NCBI RefSeq assembly: GCF_000004075.3
Contig: NC_026661.2
Coordinates: forward strand, 3,348,001 to 3,412,000
Direction: 5' to 3'
DNA length: 64,000 nt
Origin: Cucumis sativus
Lineage: Eukaryota; Streptophyta; Magnoliopsida; Cucurbitales; Cucurbitaceae
Positions 33,101-48,500 of this stretch are shown here, in pieces. Below the pieces are notes generated by a model. The model searched no databases and had not been told where the DNA came from. It worked only from the letters and a program-made list of their open reading frames with translations. A program made the position numbers and the translations under genes. Every line of letters starts with the position of its first letter. Positions within the stretch are counted from its first letter, which is position 1.

Positions 33101-34627
33101 CTGGGGTTTCCTGTAACAAATACCCGCATTAGAAACTATTGTCACTTTTTTTTTATTGAGGCACATATATCTGAAAATGTGAGAGTAGAGAAACATATTC
33201 AGACGTTCTTAATCTAACAATTGCAGAGAACTCAGAAAAATGGTATGATTCAGCATGCATTATGCACTATTACATAATGAATAGTCCATAAAAAGGATGA
33301 CTAAATACAAGTTTTTGCTGTGATAAACATACCATCTCGATCCCCACCCATCCAGGATGAAAACTGAATAAGAGGAGCATTATAAGGAACACGCTCATCA
33401 ATTCCTATGTTCTTCAAAGCAGTATCCACTCGTCGCAAGAATTTCGGTACACCTTTCCAGATTGTCTCATGAAAGTAGCTCATTCCAGCTCTCATTTCAT
33501 CTTGTGGCGTTGGAGGAGTTCGTCGGATTTCATCCGTACGAAATGCAGCTTGAATCTGCATGAGAGTAAACACATAAGATGCGAGAAATTACTTCCTCAA
33601 GGGATCATCTGCCAACATCCAGAAGCGTTGAGTATCTACATTGACCCATGACTACTAAATATAAAGAAAAGCACCTCCCTGTGACAGCAAAAACATACCT
33701 CCCTTTGCAGAGCTTCATCAAGTTCTTGTTTGTCATCAGGAGTTATGTCTTTTGCATACAATTGAGTCAAGCAATTTCTAATCCTGGAAAAACACACAAA
33801 ACCAAGAGGTACCTTAGAAGAAAAAAAACAATGTCCCCTTTCCCTGTTCTAAAAATACACAATTCGTTCTCTCTCAGTCGCAAAGTACATAACGATACAG
33901 TCCTTTCTCTGTAGCAAGTCAAGTAATGATTAAACATGGTACGAACCTGCCATGCTTTTGAAGCAAAGATCTACGAACAGACTGAGTAGGATGAGCAGTA
34001 AAAACCAAATCTACAGTCTGGTTTTTCAAAGCATCAAATACTTCTTGAGGAGACTTGTTCAACTGCAAAAGTCTCTTGAAGGTTTCTTCAATATCTGATT
34101 CGGTTGTAGCATTGGCCTCATCAGCAAAGCCACCTTTCTTCAACTTTATCCTCCTCCTATAAGCAATCTGAACTTCCTCAGCTAAATTAGCTAAACTAAG
34201 CATATGGGAAAAAGATTTCGCTACAACAATAGAATCCCCAGGATCCAAACTTGTCAAAGCATTCCCAAGTTCCTCCAATTTCTCTGGGTCACGTTTTCTC
34301 TCATACTCAGCTGCAAACTCATAACACTCTTGAACCTATTCCGCGACATCAAAAAAACATAATAAAATAAAATATCCATTAATGCATAAACTAATTCATT
34401 ATGAAATTCAATCAAAATCAATAAACCAAAAATTAGGTGATGAGTGAAGATATTACAGTCTCTCTGAGATCCTCCCCATGTAAATCCTGAAGAATATCAA
34501 GAAATCGATCCAACAACAAAGCATCATATTCCACCAGCTTATCATCCTCCGACACCTTACTTGGGGCAAGAAGCCTCAATTGAGCATCAATAGAAGCCAT
34601 TTTCTCCAAGTTCTTAACAGCTGCCAT
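30145..34627 (-). CDS. PPC: Phosphoenolpyruvate carboxylase, plant type
   Basis: Ten exons splice in phase to 965 residues: 34457-34627, 33947-34335, 33699-33783, 33333-33555, 33007-33110, 32801-32888, 32409-32563, 31051-32049, 30518-30904, 30145-30441. PEPC fixes bicarbonate onto PEP to give oxaloacetate in the cytosol, replenishing the TCA cycle. All family marks are present: the N-terminal regulatory phosphoserine motif [10 protein letters not shown] (Ser12, target of PEPC kinase), [14 protein letters not shown] with a catalytic His, [21 protein letters not shown], the glycine-rich loop [14 protein letters not shown], and the plant-type C-terminus QNTG. The motif GFGAAFK has Ala at the position where C4 isoforms carry Ser, so this is a C3-type housekeeping isoform. 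I see no damage. Confidence 0.98.
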
Positions 34628-34928
34628 CTCCTCCTTCTATCCTACTCCCCCCCTTTATTCACAAATTCAACCACAAATCAGTAAGAGCCAGATATACAAA
34701 AACTGAACTGAACTCAACCAAATAATGAAAAAGTGAAAACTCGTGATGATCGACAATATAAAATTGGAAGAAAATCCATTACCTGAGAAGAAAAATAAAG
34801 AAGAAGATCACACGAGAAAGATAGAAGAAGAAGTTGGAAATGCTTCTTCTTTTTTTCTTTTCTTTTCACGAGCAAAGAAAATCAAGCGACGAAAAAGAGT
34901 TTCCAGTGAGACACCTGTCTATAGCTTC

Positions 34929-34938
34929 CAATTTATAG
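34929..34938 (-). promoter_or_regulatory. Probable PEPC TATA box
   Basis: CTATAAATTGG on the minus strand, about 305 bp upstream of the PEPC ATG. The intervening sequence is pyrimidine-rich on the coding strand and may include a leader intron. Confidence 0.4.
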
Positions 34939-37900
34939 ACGTACAAATTCCTTTTTCCTTCTTTTTCTATAAAATTATATATATTCACGAATAACGACCT
35001 CCACTATTTTTATTTTCTACAATTTTAATTTTTATTCAAATAAAAACAAAACAAAGTATATAAATAAATATATCTAATTTAGTTTTCATTAAAAGAAAGA
35101 AACTAGTAATAAGCTATTCAAATGATTTTAGTTGTGAGTGCAAATGTGAAATTGAGGTATGGTTGAATTAAAATATTGATGTAAAAGAAAACTTTGTTTT
35201 TGTTGGTAAAGGCAGTCAACACAAAACAATCCACGGGTGACAAGTGACAGGGTGACATGGCTTTTCAACCATATATTATACATATAAGTTTAATATAAAG
35301 TTAAAATTTTGTGTTTAGGGAATGTGCGTAGAATGATGCCACGTAGCATTTTGCTTTTAATACGGAAGCGAATATGCGGATTCGCGATGGTTGGATTCTT
35401 CCCACAGATAAATGCTCTTATCAATCTATCAATTACCATAATTCTAATCTAAATTATATTCATATTTTATGTAATATGATTGAGTTTTAACCCTCAATTT
35501 TGTTTCCTTTTTATTTTTAGCTATATATTCTTTTTGTTTTTTTTTCCAATTATTATTTGATTTTGTTCTAAATTTGTTGTTTACCAAATTCTAAGATCGA
35601 AAGTTTGTAGAATATATCGATCAAGATATTTTTAAAGTATTATTTTAAAACTACAAATAATTATTATTGGTGAAATGGTTATCCCTTCCTCTTAAAATCT
35701 AAACATAAAGTTTTCAAAATACACAAGTAAACTTTCTTTAAAAAAAACCATAATTTGGTTTACACAATAGTACAATTGTACAATATAAGATCAAAGTGAA
35801 ATGTTAACTTAGGACTAAAAATGGTGTCTTAAATACAAGAACTTGTCGATGAAGTTCAAATTAGCTTATTTTGTTTTATTTTTTCTCCAAACAAATGTAC
35901 ACCTTGAACCTCATTCCTTTCTGAATTAAAATTAATATAAATATTATGAAAGACTAGAATACTCTCCTAGGAAGAGTATTGTATTTCAAATTATAAACAA
36001 ACAAGTTTACTTTAAAATCGTTAAAATAAAAATCATTCAACCTACCTAAAATTTTTAGAGGTTTAATTCATTTATTTCTAATATATATATATATGAAATG
36101 AGCATCAAAATTTGGATATCCTTTCATTAAACCAAAAATAGTGGAAGAAAAAGGGAAATTCTTCTACATATACTTAATGTCATCTAGGGTTGATTCTATT
36201 CCTTGATGTACATAAATTACAAAGCTTTTACATTATAATTCCTTTTTTCTTCCTATTATTGGTTAAAGAATGAGAGAATATTTTTTTTTCATAGTTTTTT
36301 TAAGTGGGTGCCTTTAGGATATCATATCATATATCCATATTTTTTCCCCATATACTATGATATTCACTATAACTATGCCTTATGTTCTTGGCATCTCATA
36401 TTCTTTTATCAATAACTCAAATCCACTATCACTCTTTGATAGACCTTTCAAATATATATATATACCTACGTACTTGGTAAAACATTACATTTTCAAAAAA
36501 ACAAAATTAGGTTATGAAAACTTTATAGCTAATAGTCAAAATAAAGGAAAGAAAAATGAATAGTAATTTGAAAATGAAATACTATATGTTCATAAGTTCA
36601 TTTGTTTGCATATTGGAAAACAACAAACTAAAAATTAATAATGCAAACATTATTGATTTTTTTTTATTTAATTTATGTTATACAAAAATAGTTATTATTG
36701 GTAATTTTATGTGGTGATTAAAGATGAGAATGTAAATCCAAAAAAGAGCCAATGGCTTTCCACCATGTCAAGGGGCACTCCAATATTTTCTTCTTTGCTT
36801 TTTAATTATATTTTCTCTCATTTTCATTTTTTTCCCTTTTTTTTTCACGTTGGAGTTAGCTTTTAATCATCTGAAGAGGCATATTCAATTGATGGACATC
36901 ATTTGCTTTCTACATTATCAACTTCCTCAAATAAAGCTTCCAATTTTGGTGTATTTTCTTTAAATTTTAATCATTGTTGCTACATTTTATTTTATTTTTC
37001 TTATCATTTGTTATGTATATATGTATATATAAATTTAATGAGAGTCCAATATGTCACTTTTTATATAATGAATGAACTCAATTTTGAATCATTTCAACAT
37101 CATCTTAAAGTTGTTCTATATGATGGTTTTGAAACAAAAACTAGAACTTGTAAGAAAAGTAATGAAAGATTTTAATTTTCATTTTATGGATGTGACCAAA
37201 GTTCAACTAATCAATTTAACATTTATGTGTTTTAAAATTCGGTTAAAAAAAAAAGCACATTTTAAACAAAATGATAATGAATTTGAAAAGAAAAATGAAG
37301 AAAATGAGAGAATGCTTTTTCTAGTTTAAAGATAATTGGAGGAAAATATATGGTTTGTGGTTGAAATTATGTATTTATAGTTTCAAATATTTAATTTAGT
37401 TTTTGTAATTTTAATTTTAATTTACTCATTTCGTCACATTATGTCTTACGAGTTATCATTCTCGTAATTAATGAATCTTTGCTATTTCTATAACTTGAAT
37501 TTTACCTATACTAAGGAAAGTGAAATTCCTATGGTATAGAGTTGTGACCATATTTCAAATAAATTTATTAAATGCAACATTAATCTCTCACTTTTTAAAC
37601 ATACAAATGTTAAAAAACTAAATTGTAAAAAACGTTCATGAACTTTACATCTTTTTACCAAATTTTTTAAAATAGTTAAAAATTATATATACAGTTAGTT
37701 TTAAATGAAAATCATTAAATTTTGTTTTAAGAATATTTTGAACTTTCAAAGTTTCAAATATACGGTCATAGTCTCCAATGTACAAAAAGTAATAAGTACT
37801 CAATTATTCTTATCACACTAAAGATATACGAAGTTTTGGTAGAGGAAGACAGTAATCATCCAATAGTTATTATCAATCTTTTAATACACTTCCATATATA

Positions 37901-40900
37901 ATCTAATATTAAGATTAATCTATAATATACGTCTAATGTAATTAAGCTAACAATATTTAAATAGTTCAACCTCTAAATATAAGAATATAAAACATGATTA
38001 CAACTTATCATATATGTAAGAAGTTGACTGACTTATTTTCCTAGCTTGAGTTTCAAGTCAAACCCATAGATCTTTAATTCAATAATCATTTTATTTATTC
38101 ATTGTTTTGATAATTAAACTTGAATTATTAAATAGTTATTAAATGTCATTGTTTAGTCTATAGTGACTGTCTAAATTAAATTAATGGTTAATATATAAAA
38201 CTATAGTTTATAATATTGCTCATAACATGAAAGTAACTGACATTGACAGTTTGGATATTATTTATTTTCCACCATGGGTTGATTCCTTTGGAGAGAATGA
38301 AATATTTAGTTAGGTATATATACTTTGCAGCTCAATCAAATTCTCATCTAGTCAAATTTCATAAACAAAACTAACATTTAAACCAATTCTTTTAAGTTTT
38401 CAAATTTTGATTTATTTTTTAAAACATTAAAAAAAAGAGTAGATAACAAGAAAAAAAAAGTTAATATTATTATTTTTTTAAAATTTAAACTTATAAATAT
38501 AATGTTCATCTATTATTTCTAAGTTTTTTGTCTATATTATTTTTTAAGAAGTTGTGTTTTAAAAATTGTTTCCGTTTTAGAAAATTGAGTATACAAATTT
38601 TATATGATGTATATTTTCTATTTAAGAGGAAATAAAAAAGAACCATTCGTTCTTGTTACGTCACTTTCTTTTTTGGTTATGTTCTTACACTAAAAGAATA
38701 TGGACAACTAATATATAAGAGAAACATTTGAAGGAGCGTTTGATGGCGGGGCTATAATAGGAATATAGAGTTGTAATGTAATGTAATAAAAAAGTTTTAA
38801 ACTGTGTTTTGATCATAATTTGTAATATAAAACTCATTCAATTTTTATCGTTGTTTTCGATCTAATAATCTTCTTCGTTGTTTTCATATCTTAAGATCTC
38901 ATTTTCTTTTCATCTTCCATTACTCCATTGATAAGATTATTTTCACTTCAGATAATCTCTAAGTGTTACACAGAGCTGGAACAAACTGATCAATGAAGAC
39001 AACTTTTTAGCAAAAAGTTAGCAAGTGATAATTAAAGAATATATCAAAAGGAATGAGGTAGGTTAATTTTGACATATAAATAAAAAGTTGGAAATAATAA
39101 ATAGGTGTGTGTAAGTTAATAATATAATACTGATAGTGAGATGAAGAGAGCATGCGCCAAAAAAAGGCCATGCGCATGCATAGGCGTTTGGGTTCGCCAC
39201 TCACTTAATGCCAAATTGCCGATGGCCAAATTCCAACGGCGCCCATGGGTTTGTTTTGGTTGGACTGCCTTGCCAATGCCAACATACCACCTCCCTTTTT
39301 AAATTGCTTATTCTACACAATCATCCATTTACATTAGTTTAATCTATAATCTTTTTTTAAAAAATTGAAATCATACATGATTGTTCTTTTAGCAAATTAA
39401 AAAGAAACACCTATAACTGTTTAAGATGCCTTTAGTTCCAATCTAAACTTTGTTTTATATTTTTAGATTTATTGTTTCTTAAAATTATTTTCGAACCTTG
39501 TGGTACAAATCGCATCTATTTTCAAAACAATATTTTCCTATGATTTTATTGTTTATTTGAATTTTAAATTTTAAAATATAGAATTTTAAATACATTATAA
39601 AATAGTAATTATATATTTTCTTAGAGATGGTAAATATTTATAAATATCGAAAAAAATTATTTTATCTTACATAACTAATAGAACCAATAAAATACGGAAT
39701 GAATTCATAAAATTTTTACTTATATTTACCATTTAAGATAATTTTTTAAATTTTTTTTAAACCATAGATATGCTCATAAATTAATTAATTATTTATAGTC
39801 AACTTAATATTTTATAGATAACTACAATTATCAACTAATCTTATGGTTTATAAATATGAAATCAAGCCCATAGGAAATTGTGTGTAGTTGATATGTATGT
39901 GAGAGGGAGTATTCGAATCTCTGATACATATAATAAAAATGAATCATTATTCTAAATAACAAATTTTGGTGGGTAGCTTTGATCTAACTTTTAGTAAAAG
40001 AAATAATACTTAATAGTGTATGAGAGTTCTATATTTTAACACTTACAATCAATCTCTATTTCCTTTAGTTATTATTATTAGACAAAATATAAATAAATAA
40101 CAAAAGCTTAAATCTTTAGTGACTTGATTTTAAAGTTTATTTTATATTATAAAAGTCCTTTTTCTTTTTTTAATTAACTTTTAAAATGTGTACTATTTCA
40201 CCCAAACAAAAACTATGTGGTATGTCCATAGTTATATGTAACCTTTTTAATTGAACACGAACCATAGGGATTCAAACTTCTAACTTATTAGTTAGTAATA
40301 TACAATTTTAGATAGTTAAGCTATCTATAAGTTTCATTCTAATTCCAAGTTTGATACGCGTTAAGAGTGCAACAAAAAATAGAAAAAAATTGAATATATT
40401 CAAATCATTCCCCTATTTTGGTTTGATTTTTTAATATAAAATCGGACATCATACATTGTAGTTGAAGAAAAAAAATGAGGATTTAAATAAATTTTTTGAT
40501 TGAAAAAGCTCGTCAAAATCGAACTAAGTTGAGGATCCGTATATATATTCTTAAAAGCAAACTTTAATCACACGTTTCTTAAAGCGTGTTAATTTTCATG
40601 AAGTAAACAATTGCAAATACAACAATTAGATTCAAAATGTTCATATATATATATATATAACAACAATTAAAACATTCCAAATATAATAAAATTTGTGAAA
40701 CACCATCAATTACGAACTAATAGCCTTTGGTATATTGTAAAAATTTTAAAAGATTGATATACAGTTAATTATTATTTTTAAAATTAGTATCTATTATAAT
40801 AACTCTTAAAAAAATATTAAAAAATAAGATATTTATAATTTTCAATCTATATAAAAAGGCGCAAGGTTAATTAAAAGAAATAAAAATAAAGATCGAAAGA

Positions 40901-41000
40901 GAAAAGATATTCCGAAAACAAATAATTAGCAAGGTAAGAGAGAGAGAGAGTTACTTTGGACCTAACTCATAGGAAAACTTTTGGGCCTCCAACAAAATAA
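34939..41000. other. AT-rich gene-poor region, part 1
   Basis: No coding region is supported. About 38735-38830 has the composition of a Harbinger-like MITE end (GGAGCGTTTGATGG then TATAATAGGAATATAG-type sequence). 39140-39290 is a local GC-richer island with repeated ATGCGC and an RY-type CATGCATA. Otherwise only AT-rich unique sequence and short (AT)n runs (36078-36095; 40645-40660). Confidence 0.4.
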
Positions 41001-43110
41001 TAACAAAGCCCAACAAGTAAAGCTGACCCATCTTTATTCTGTTTACTTAGCACATTGCTAGTATCATCGACATGTCGTCGCCCTCTCCGTTCCTCTCCCA
41101 TAACCCGACTTGTCGGAAAATCCAATTCCAAGAAAATAACACATGTACGAATATAATGAAACCTCTACTTCAAACATTAAAAAGAAAGGAAAAGAAAGGA
41201 AAAGAAAAGAAAAGAAAAAAGAGTTAATTTTAACTTTTAATTTACTCTGACCAAAAGTTTTTACCATCACTGTCATAGAAAGGACATATTATATAATATG
41301 ATATGATATTATATATTTTTACTTTTGTATCAAATAGAGTGCAATCGTATCCAAAGTTGCAAACAAGTGACATGATTGAAATGGCCCTGAATTTGTCTAA
41401 ATATTAAAGGACAAAATTTAGATTTGGATTATTAGAGTGATGCATTGCCTCTTTTTCCTTTTTTTGTTGGTCACCACCACTTTCTTGGGTAAAAAATTGT
41501 ATAATAGGGGCAACTACTTTTGTAATAGTTTCTGGATGTATGAGAACCAACCTTATATATATATATATATATATTTATTTATTTTACCACCTCCAAAAAT
41601 ATTTACACTTTTTCAACCTAATTATAAATATATATTTTTATTTTTCAACCTTATATAAATTATTCTAAGATTATTTTCTCTTTTAATTATATTGGAAAGA
41701 CTTTAGCACTTTTACCTTTAATTAAAAAGTGCATGCACACAAAAAAAAAAAAAAAAAAATACACATCTATTCACAAAATTTTAAAAATAAAGAGATATAG
41801 ATAGAGAAATGACTAAGAAATTAAAAGAAGGAAAACTAAGAACACAAGAATTAACGAGCGAGAAAAAGCACTAAATTAGAGAAAAAAACGAAGGACACGA
41901 AAAACTTGACTATGTAAAAGATTGTGACAATTACATAGAATAATCCTCGTAGACCTTAATAATTAGAAGAACACTGCAATCTCTCAACAAACATTATATC
42001 TTCTTCTCTTTTTTTTTTTAAATGTGAGACAACTACTCTTCAAATACATCATTCGAATGGAACCCTAACTTAAAAGTTGAATTTGGAAGGGAGGATTAGA
42101 AAAAGAGAAAGGAGGAGAGGGGAAGTTGGGCATTTTTTGTTTTTTTTTTTTGTTGAGAGGTGAAAGAGAAAAAGAAAGAGAAAAACAAAAAGTTAGGATT
42201 CATTATTTAAAGTGTCTTAGTTGAGAAAGGTAGAGAGATCAATTTGAAAAGGAAAAGGGCAGAGATTTGTGGGGTTGGGTGTCCTTCACCAAACTTCATC
42301 CTATTTATATCTGCCCAACAACCCCAATTGGATTTCAATTAAGGACAATAACCCTATTTAATTTCCTATCCATCCTCTCGAGTTATAGAAATACTATCAA
42401 AATTTGTGAGGAGAGGCCTTCAATCGCCCAATTTTTTTTGGAGAATCTAACACCTATGTCAACATTGGTGGCCTTGATGAGAGCTTCAAGAAGTATCCTC
42501 CTTTGTTTGAGAACTCAGAGCGAGTCATGGTGTCTGGACCCCTCCTTGTCGAAACTTTTAGAAATTGAATACGGACACCTCTTGGAACAGATCGCTGTCT
42601 TGCAACAGTATATTTGATGCCTCTCGTACCGAGTTGTTAAGTGTCTGAATCACGAGGAAGAATATTTTACCGAGTTGAAAAATTCAATTGATGAAGTGGA
42701 AGCCGTGTATGGTTCTCTTTGTTTCCTTCTCGATTTCTTTTTCTTATTGTAATCGAAAATAGAACCAAGTTGTCCATTACATCACTCGTGCTGCATCTAA
42801 CTGATTTTTGGGGGTTCCTTTTATGTAGAATCGTTTTTCTCTTCAAAAGATTGAGAGATTTTTGGGAGTCTTGCTTTTTCCCATGGTTAATAAATCTTGT
42901 ATTGGAGGAGGTTTTTGTGTAGTTTGGTTTACGTCACTTCAAACAAAAACAAAAAAAAAGAAGAAATAACACAACCATTCACAGAAAAGGGAAATAGAAT
43001 AAGAGAGAAATTAAAGAAAATGCAAAACCCTAGCAATTGTTACACACACATATATACATATATATATATATTTTTTTTTGCTTTACCTTGCTCTATCCCA
43101 TCTTCTTAAC
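41001..43110. other. AT-rich gene-poor region, part 2, with a decayed coding-like fragment
   Basis: Contains an (AT)n run at about 41553-41572 and AAAGG/AAAGA repeats at 41185-41220. The plus strand at about 42434-42560 translates to a peptide-like stretch (GGLDESFKKYPPLFENSERV, followed by SGPLLVET) that soon meets stops. I cannot name it; it may be an exon relic. Confidence 0.3.
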
Positions 43111-45466
43111 CTTTGTATTTAATTTAATTTATTTCATCATTTTATATTGAATTAAAGAGCTCATTCACAAATTCCACGGTAATACTAAAAATAAATAATT
43201 CATGCTATTAGGATAGATAGAGATAAAATATTATTATTAGTGACAATCTTTTCAGATGATTGATATGCATATTTAATATCATATTGCACTTCAAAATTTA
43301 AGTTGTCGATATATTTTTTATTAAAAAAATTTACAAACGCAATTTCACAACCCATGATAGAAAGAAATGAAGGAAATTATAATACTAGAAGAGAATTTTT
43401 CAAAAAATTTAACGAGCTCCCAACCGACTAAAACAATCAACATACGTGATTCTCAACTCCTCTTTATATTTCAATTTAACAAAACCATACTCATGAACAA
43501 AAAAATCCATAAAACTAAGGAAAACACTAATCATTATGATTTATAATGAATCACTTACTACTAATCAGCTTAAGTAGAAATACAAAACTAATTGATATCT
43601 AAAACCCTAAAATCTATAAACTAAATAAAAATAAATAAAATAATATTTGTAGGATTCATGACATAATAAACATATATTAAGTATTATTGAGTTCTACGAT
43701 TAAACTTTCATCCAACCTAGACTCGACTTATTTTAATTTCAAAAGACACCCACATCATTCAGGACAATACATCTCTAATTATAAGCTCCGATCATCGACA
43801 GTGGTTAAGTAGGATATACAACTTAAGTTAAAAGGACCAATAATTTAAATATAACCTGACGTATGAATTTCCACTCCATAATATTGTTTATATATGGCAC
43901 GTTTTGGTGTCACCCCTAATTGATAAACCACAGACACAACTTTGCATAATTTACAGATTTTCATCAACTTCTTTCATGAAATTGTGATTGGGGAAGAAGC
44001 TCTTTATCATAATTATTTGAAAGGAGAGATTTTTTTTTAATTTAATTTGTTGTGGAAATAAGATTCTAATTCTGTTGTCCTTCAAAACCCTTTTAAAAGA
44101 AAGAAAGAAAACAAAGTCCTATACATACACACACATATATATATATTGTATATATAGATTCGATCGTTCTTCAAAATATGAATGGAAATACCATCGAGTA
44201 AAATAAGGAAGAATCTGCAGGGTACCTTTCTTCAAGGGATTTGCAACATGAACCACTAACATTATTTGCCTTTTTTTTTTTTCACAAAGTTTATCATAGC
44301 TTTTTATACCAATCTCGGTTGTTCTTAAAGTGTTTATACTCGAAATTAATGCATATTCAATATCAACATATTGATTTGATATATACGTGACATGCACGTC
44401 TTCTATAAACTTCTCTCTTCGACATTATCGTTGGTACTTTTACCCTATATGACTCTGTAGGGTTTTCATTTATATTTGATAAGAAGACAAAGATTTATTT
44501 GTCGCATTGTTATTATTATTTAATTTATACAAAATAATTCAAAACTGTGTATTTGTGTTCTAAAAATGCTTTTAAAAAATAACTTTAAACTTGAACATCC
44601 ATCTATATGGTATATGGTGTGTTTTGTGTTAAAACATATCTAACTTTCAAAAGTTTTTAAAACTACGCTATACAATTTTTAATTAAATGTCATTAATAGA
44701 CATTTAACAATTTTGTGACACCATTAGAAAGTTGGGATGAGTGAATGTGTTTTTGCTTTATTAATTTATTTCAACATTAAGTTGAGTAATTGACTCACCA
44801 ATTTTTTTTAATGGACTAATTGGTGATTTAGGGTAAAAATTTATCAATTTCTTAAAGCATTTGTTCAATTATTATTTTGCAGATTAATTGAATTGTTGAA
44901 AGCACGAGAAGTGCTTAAAACGTTGTTCAGAGTGGCGGCTTCTCCAAATTATACTTTTATCCAAATTCAGTTTTTCTTCTTCTTCTTCTTTTTCCAAATT
45001 TGTCAAAAGTAAGACTTAAAATTCTGTTTTTAAAGGATTAAATTCGGAGCTAAATTTAAAAATAATTAGAGGTAAAAATAATATAAATAGGTTTAATTTA
45101 AATAGGACAATTATTTATTTAAATAGGCCTATTTGTTTTTATCTATTTCTACGAAATAGTATTTATGAGTTATAATTTATCTTTAAATTTGGTTCACGCT
45201 TTGTTTTATAATTTTTCTTTTTCACCTCAAATTCTTTATGTGATAGTGGCATTTTTCTAAATTTTGAAATCCTAAAAGACGTGTATATTTTGTTTTTAGA
45301 TTTTATAAGAATTCAAATATTTTATTTTTCAATTTTCAAAATTACTTTTCTCCTTTAGATTTCCGAGTTCAATAAACTGCTTATATAAAATTTATATTAA
45401 AATCTATCATATATGAGATTTAATAATAATTTATATAGTTATAAAAGGGAGTCTAAATAGTACGAA

Positions 45467-45544
<78 letters not shown>

Positions 45545-48500
45545 TATATATAAATGAGTTGAATTTGATTAAAGAGAGAAAACTAAAAACGATTCTCCAT
45601 TTACTGAAAAGAAGAAAAGGTGGGAAAAAAGAAAAAAGAAAAAGAGAATATGATTACTTTAGTGAAAAATATTGTAGGTAGAGAGAATTGGTGTTTTGTG
45701 AATATAATGGGACATTGACTTACATACATATAAATATAAAGGACATTGATGAGTATTACAAGAGGCTTTTGCAGGATGATTGATCAAAAGAAGAAATATC
45801 AGTAAAATTCCATAAGATATATCATTTTCATACAAATAATCCATCAATCCCTTTCGTTTTGTAGGGTTTTCTCAAACAACCCTACGTACCATATGTATCA
45901 TACACCCCCTCTCCAATTTTCTAGGGTTACTCCAAATTGTACTATATATCTATATCTTTCTATTTCTAATTACACCTAACTAAATTATTTCGGATAAGGA
46001 TGATGATCAAGCATATAACTAAATTATTTGTATATTCTTCGTACGTATTTATGTTATTTATGATCTTGGAGCTTAGGTTTAGAAATACATGGATTCTCTC
46101 AACTTTAACTAGTGCCTCGTTGAATTTGTATTACATGATATTAATAAAATTTGATATCTTTTCATCAACTATGGATCATAATAAAACCGTTACATATTGT
46201 TGGAGAATCATTTAGGTATACAAGTGAAAGGTAACAACATATGTATTATTGGTATAAAGAACTTTTGATCATATTGAATAAACAAACAAAAAGTCAAGTT
46301 GTAAGAGTTTATATTCCTAAAGAGTAGACAAAATAATATGTATCATGCTAGAACCCATACCCATATAATTGGTATTTAAGTCAAATATCTTGAACTTAAC
46401 AGTGTGCTTGCTTTTTAAAGTATTTATTTCATTTTAAAACTGTATTGATTTGAGGGAAAAAAAAACTGAGATGATTGACAACTTTTATAATTAAAGAAAA
46501 GTTGAAATAAAAATCTCTTTCAAAAACATTTTTTCAATAATCAATTCAAACGTAACCTTAATTACATCAATAAAAATTCTAGATACGGGTGACGTCTCGA
46601 TACATATGAAGATTTGGTGATTATTAGAGTACGAGCATTTAAAATAGATTAACCTATTGAAAACTACTAATTTTTAAAAAAATGATACGACTTGGGTTAG
46701 AAGCACTTTAAGTTTTAGTGTAATAACTGAAAACTAATATTAAATTTATCAACGAATAAGAGCCAACTTTAGTGAACTAAAACATTTTGAATCAATCGAG
46801 AAAAAGAAAGTCAAACTAAATATCAATACATGTTAGAATTTGTAATATAATGTAGGTTTAAATTCTAGTTTTACTGGAAAAAAACCTCCCGCTTCTACCG
46901 CAAGAAAAAAGCAAAAAATTATTGAAAATCAAGGGAAAGCAATAAAAATCATCAATACAAAAATTTATGCGGAAAACTTTCAACTCGAAGAAAAACCACA
47001 TGAAAAATTGCTACAATCACATATAATAATTTTATCTCTCACAACCCCAATTACAAGAACACTCTCTCAAAACTTTTAACTGCCCACGCTCTTTAGGTCT
47101 TTACCCACCCTCCAACTAGAGATTACAAAAAGAATTTAATTAGAGTTTTCACACTAAACCTTAATTAAAGTGCTTCTAATTAAGATAATTGAAAACCAAA
47201 GTCTGTAATCTTTTTATAACTTACGACTTTTTTAGACTGTTTCAATGTTGAACAAATTCATGGTTTTTTTAAACCATTTTGATGGGTTGGACAAGTACAT
47301 TTGTATTATTTTGCCAAAAACCCAAGAATTAGTTAACATGTGAGAAAACATATTTTAAATGGTTGGATTTTGGTCATTCTAACTTAACTTTTAGACTTAA
47401 GAAAAACCATTGAGTTGATTATTGGGTAAAAAAGGGGGTTTTGCAAAATAATAGTGAATGATTTAATTTCCAAGTAAAAGACAACGTGACTATAATTATA
47501 TCCAAGAAAGGATTATTAGAACAGGAAATTTTGGATTCCTAAAGAACCACAAGATCAAAATGATCATCATGCAAAAACATGGATTCTCGTTGAAAGAAAA
47601 ATTGTTTTCTAATCTATCAATAACTTTAGTCTTTTTTTTTGTCCAAATTTCAATCACAAAAATATGAAGTTCTAATAACATTAATTAATTAATTAAAATA
47701 TCATACTTACTATAAATCAAAAGTTGTATATAATTAATGAGCATGAGGGTAAAATATAATTTTGATCAACAATCTTAAACGTTAGTCCTTCAAAATTCAT
47801 TAAATAATAACTATTAATTTCAATGTAAAAAATTTAAATAAGACATGTGATTAATGGTTTCAAAATCCATACTTAAAAATAGTCATACATTAACAATATT
47901 TTTGTTTTCTTAAAAAACTAATTGTTGCATTGATTCATTTAAGATTTATTGAAATTATAGGAACTAAAATGGGTGATGAACTAATTAAATAAAACAAAAT
48001 ATAAAGTACATAAACCAAAACAATATTACGAAATTAGAAAAATATCAATATATAAACCCTAAAACTTGACTAAGTTATGTTAATTAATTAACATCAGAAC
48101 TAATTAATAATGGTACAAGACTATTTAGTTTGAACCTTAAACGAGTTTAAAGTAAATTAACCTAAATTAGCCTTAGTTTCTTTAGATGTTAGGTATGTTT
48201 GATAGGAAGATCGATAATTGAAAGGTTTGTTTGTGTGAGTGAGAAGAATGTTTTGAACTGTTTTAAAACAATAATTGGAGTGATAATTCAGTGAAATTGG
48301 GAGGGCATTATTTTTGATGTGTTTGGGGGCAAAAATGTGGACGTAACAAAGACACATGAAGGAGAAACAAAGGGAGAGAAAGATGATTGATGATTGGCCA
48401 AAAACTACATCACGACAATCTTCATATTTGTTTCATCCTTCCCTTCTTTTCTTCACCCAAATAATAATACTCTTTTTCACTTCTCTCTCTCTCTTCTCCA

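Noticed and set aside
42267-42617. 116-codon plus-strand frame
   Set aside because: The peptide-like segment lies in a different frame from this one; no domain.
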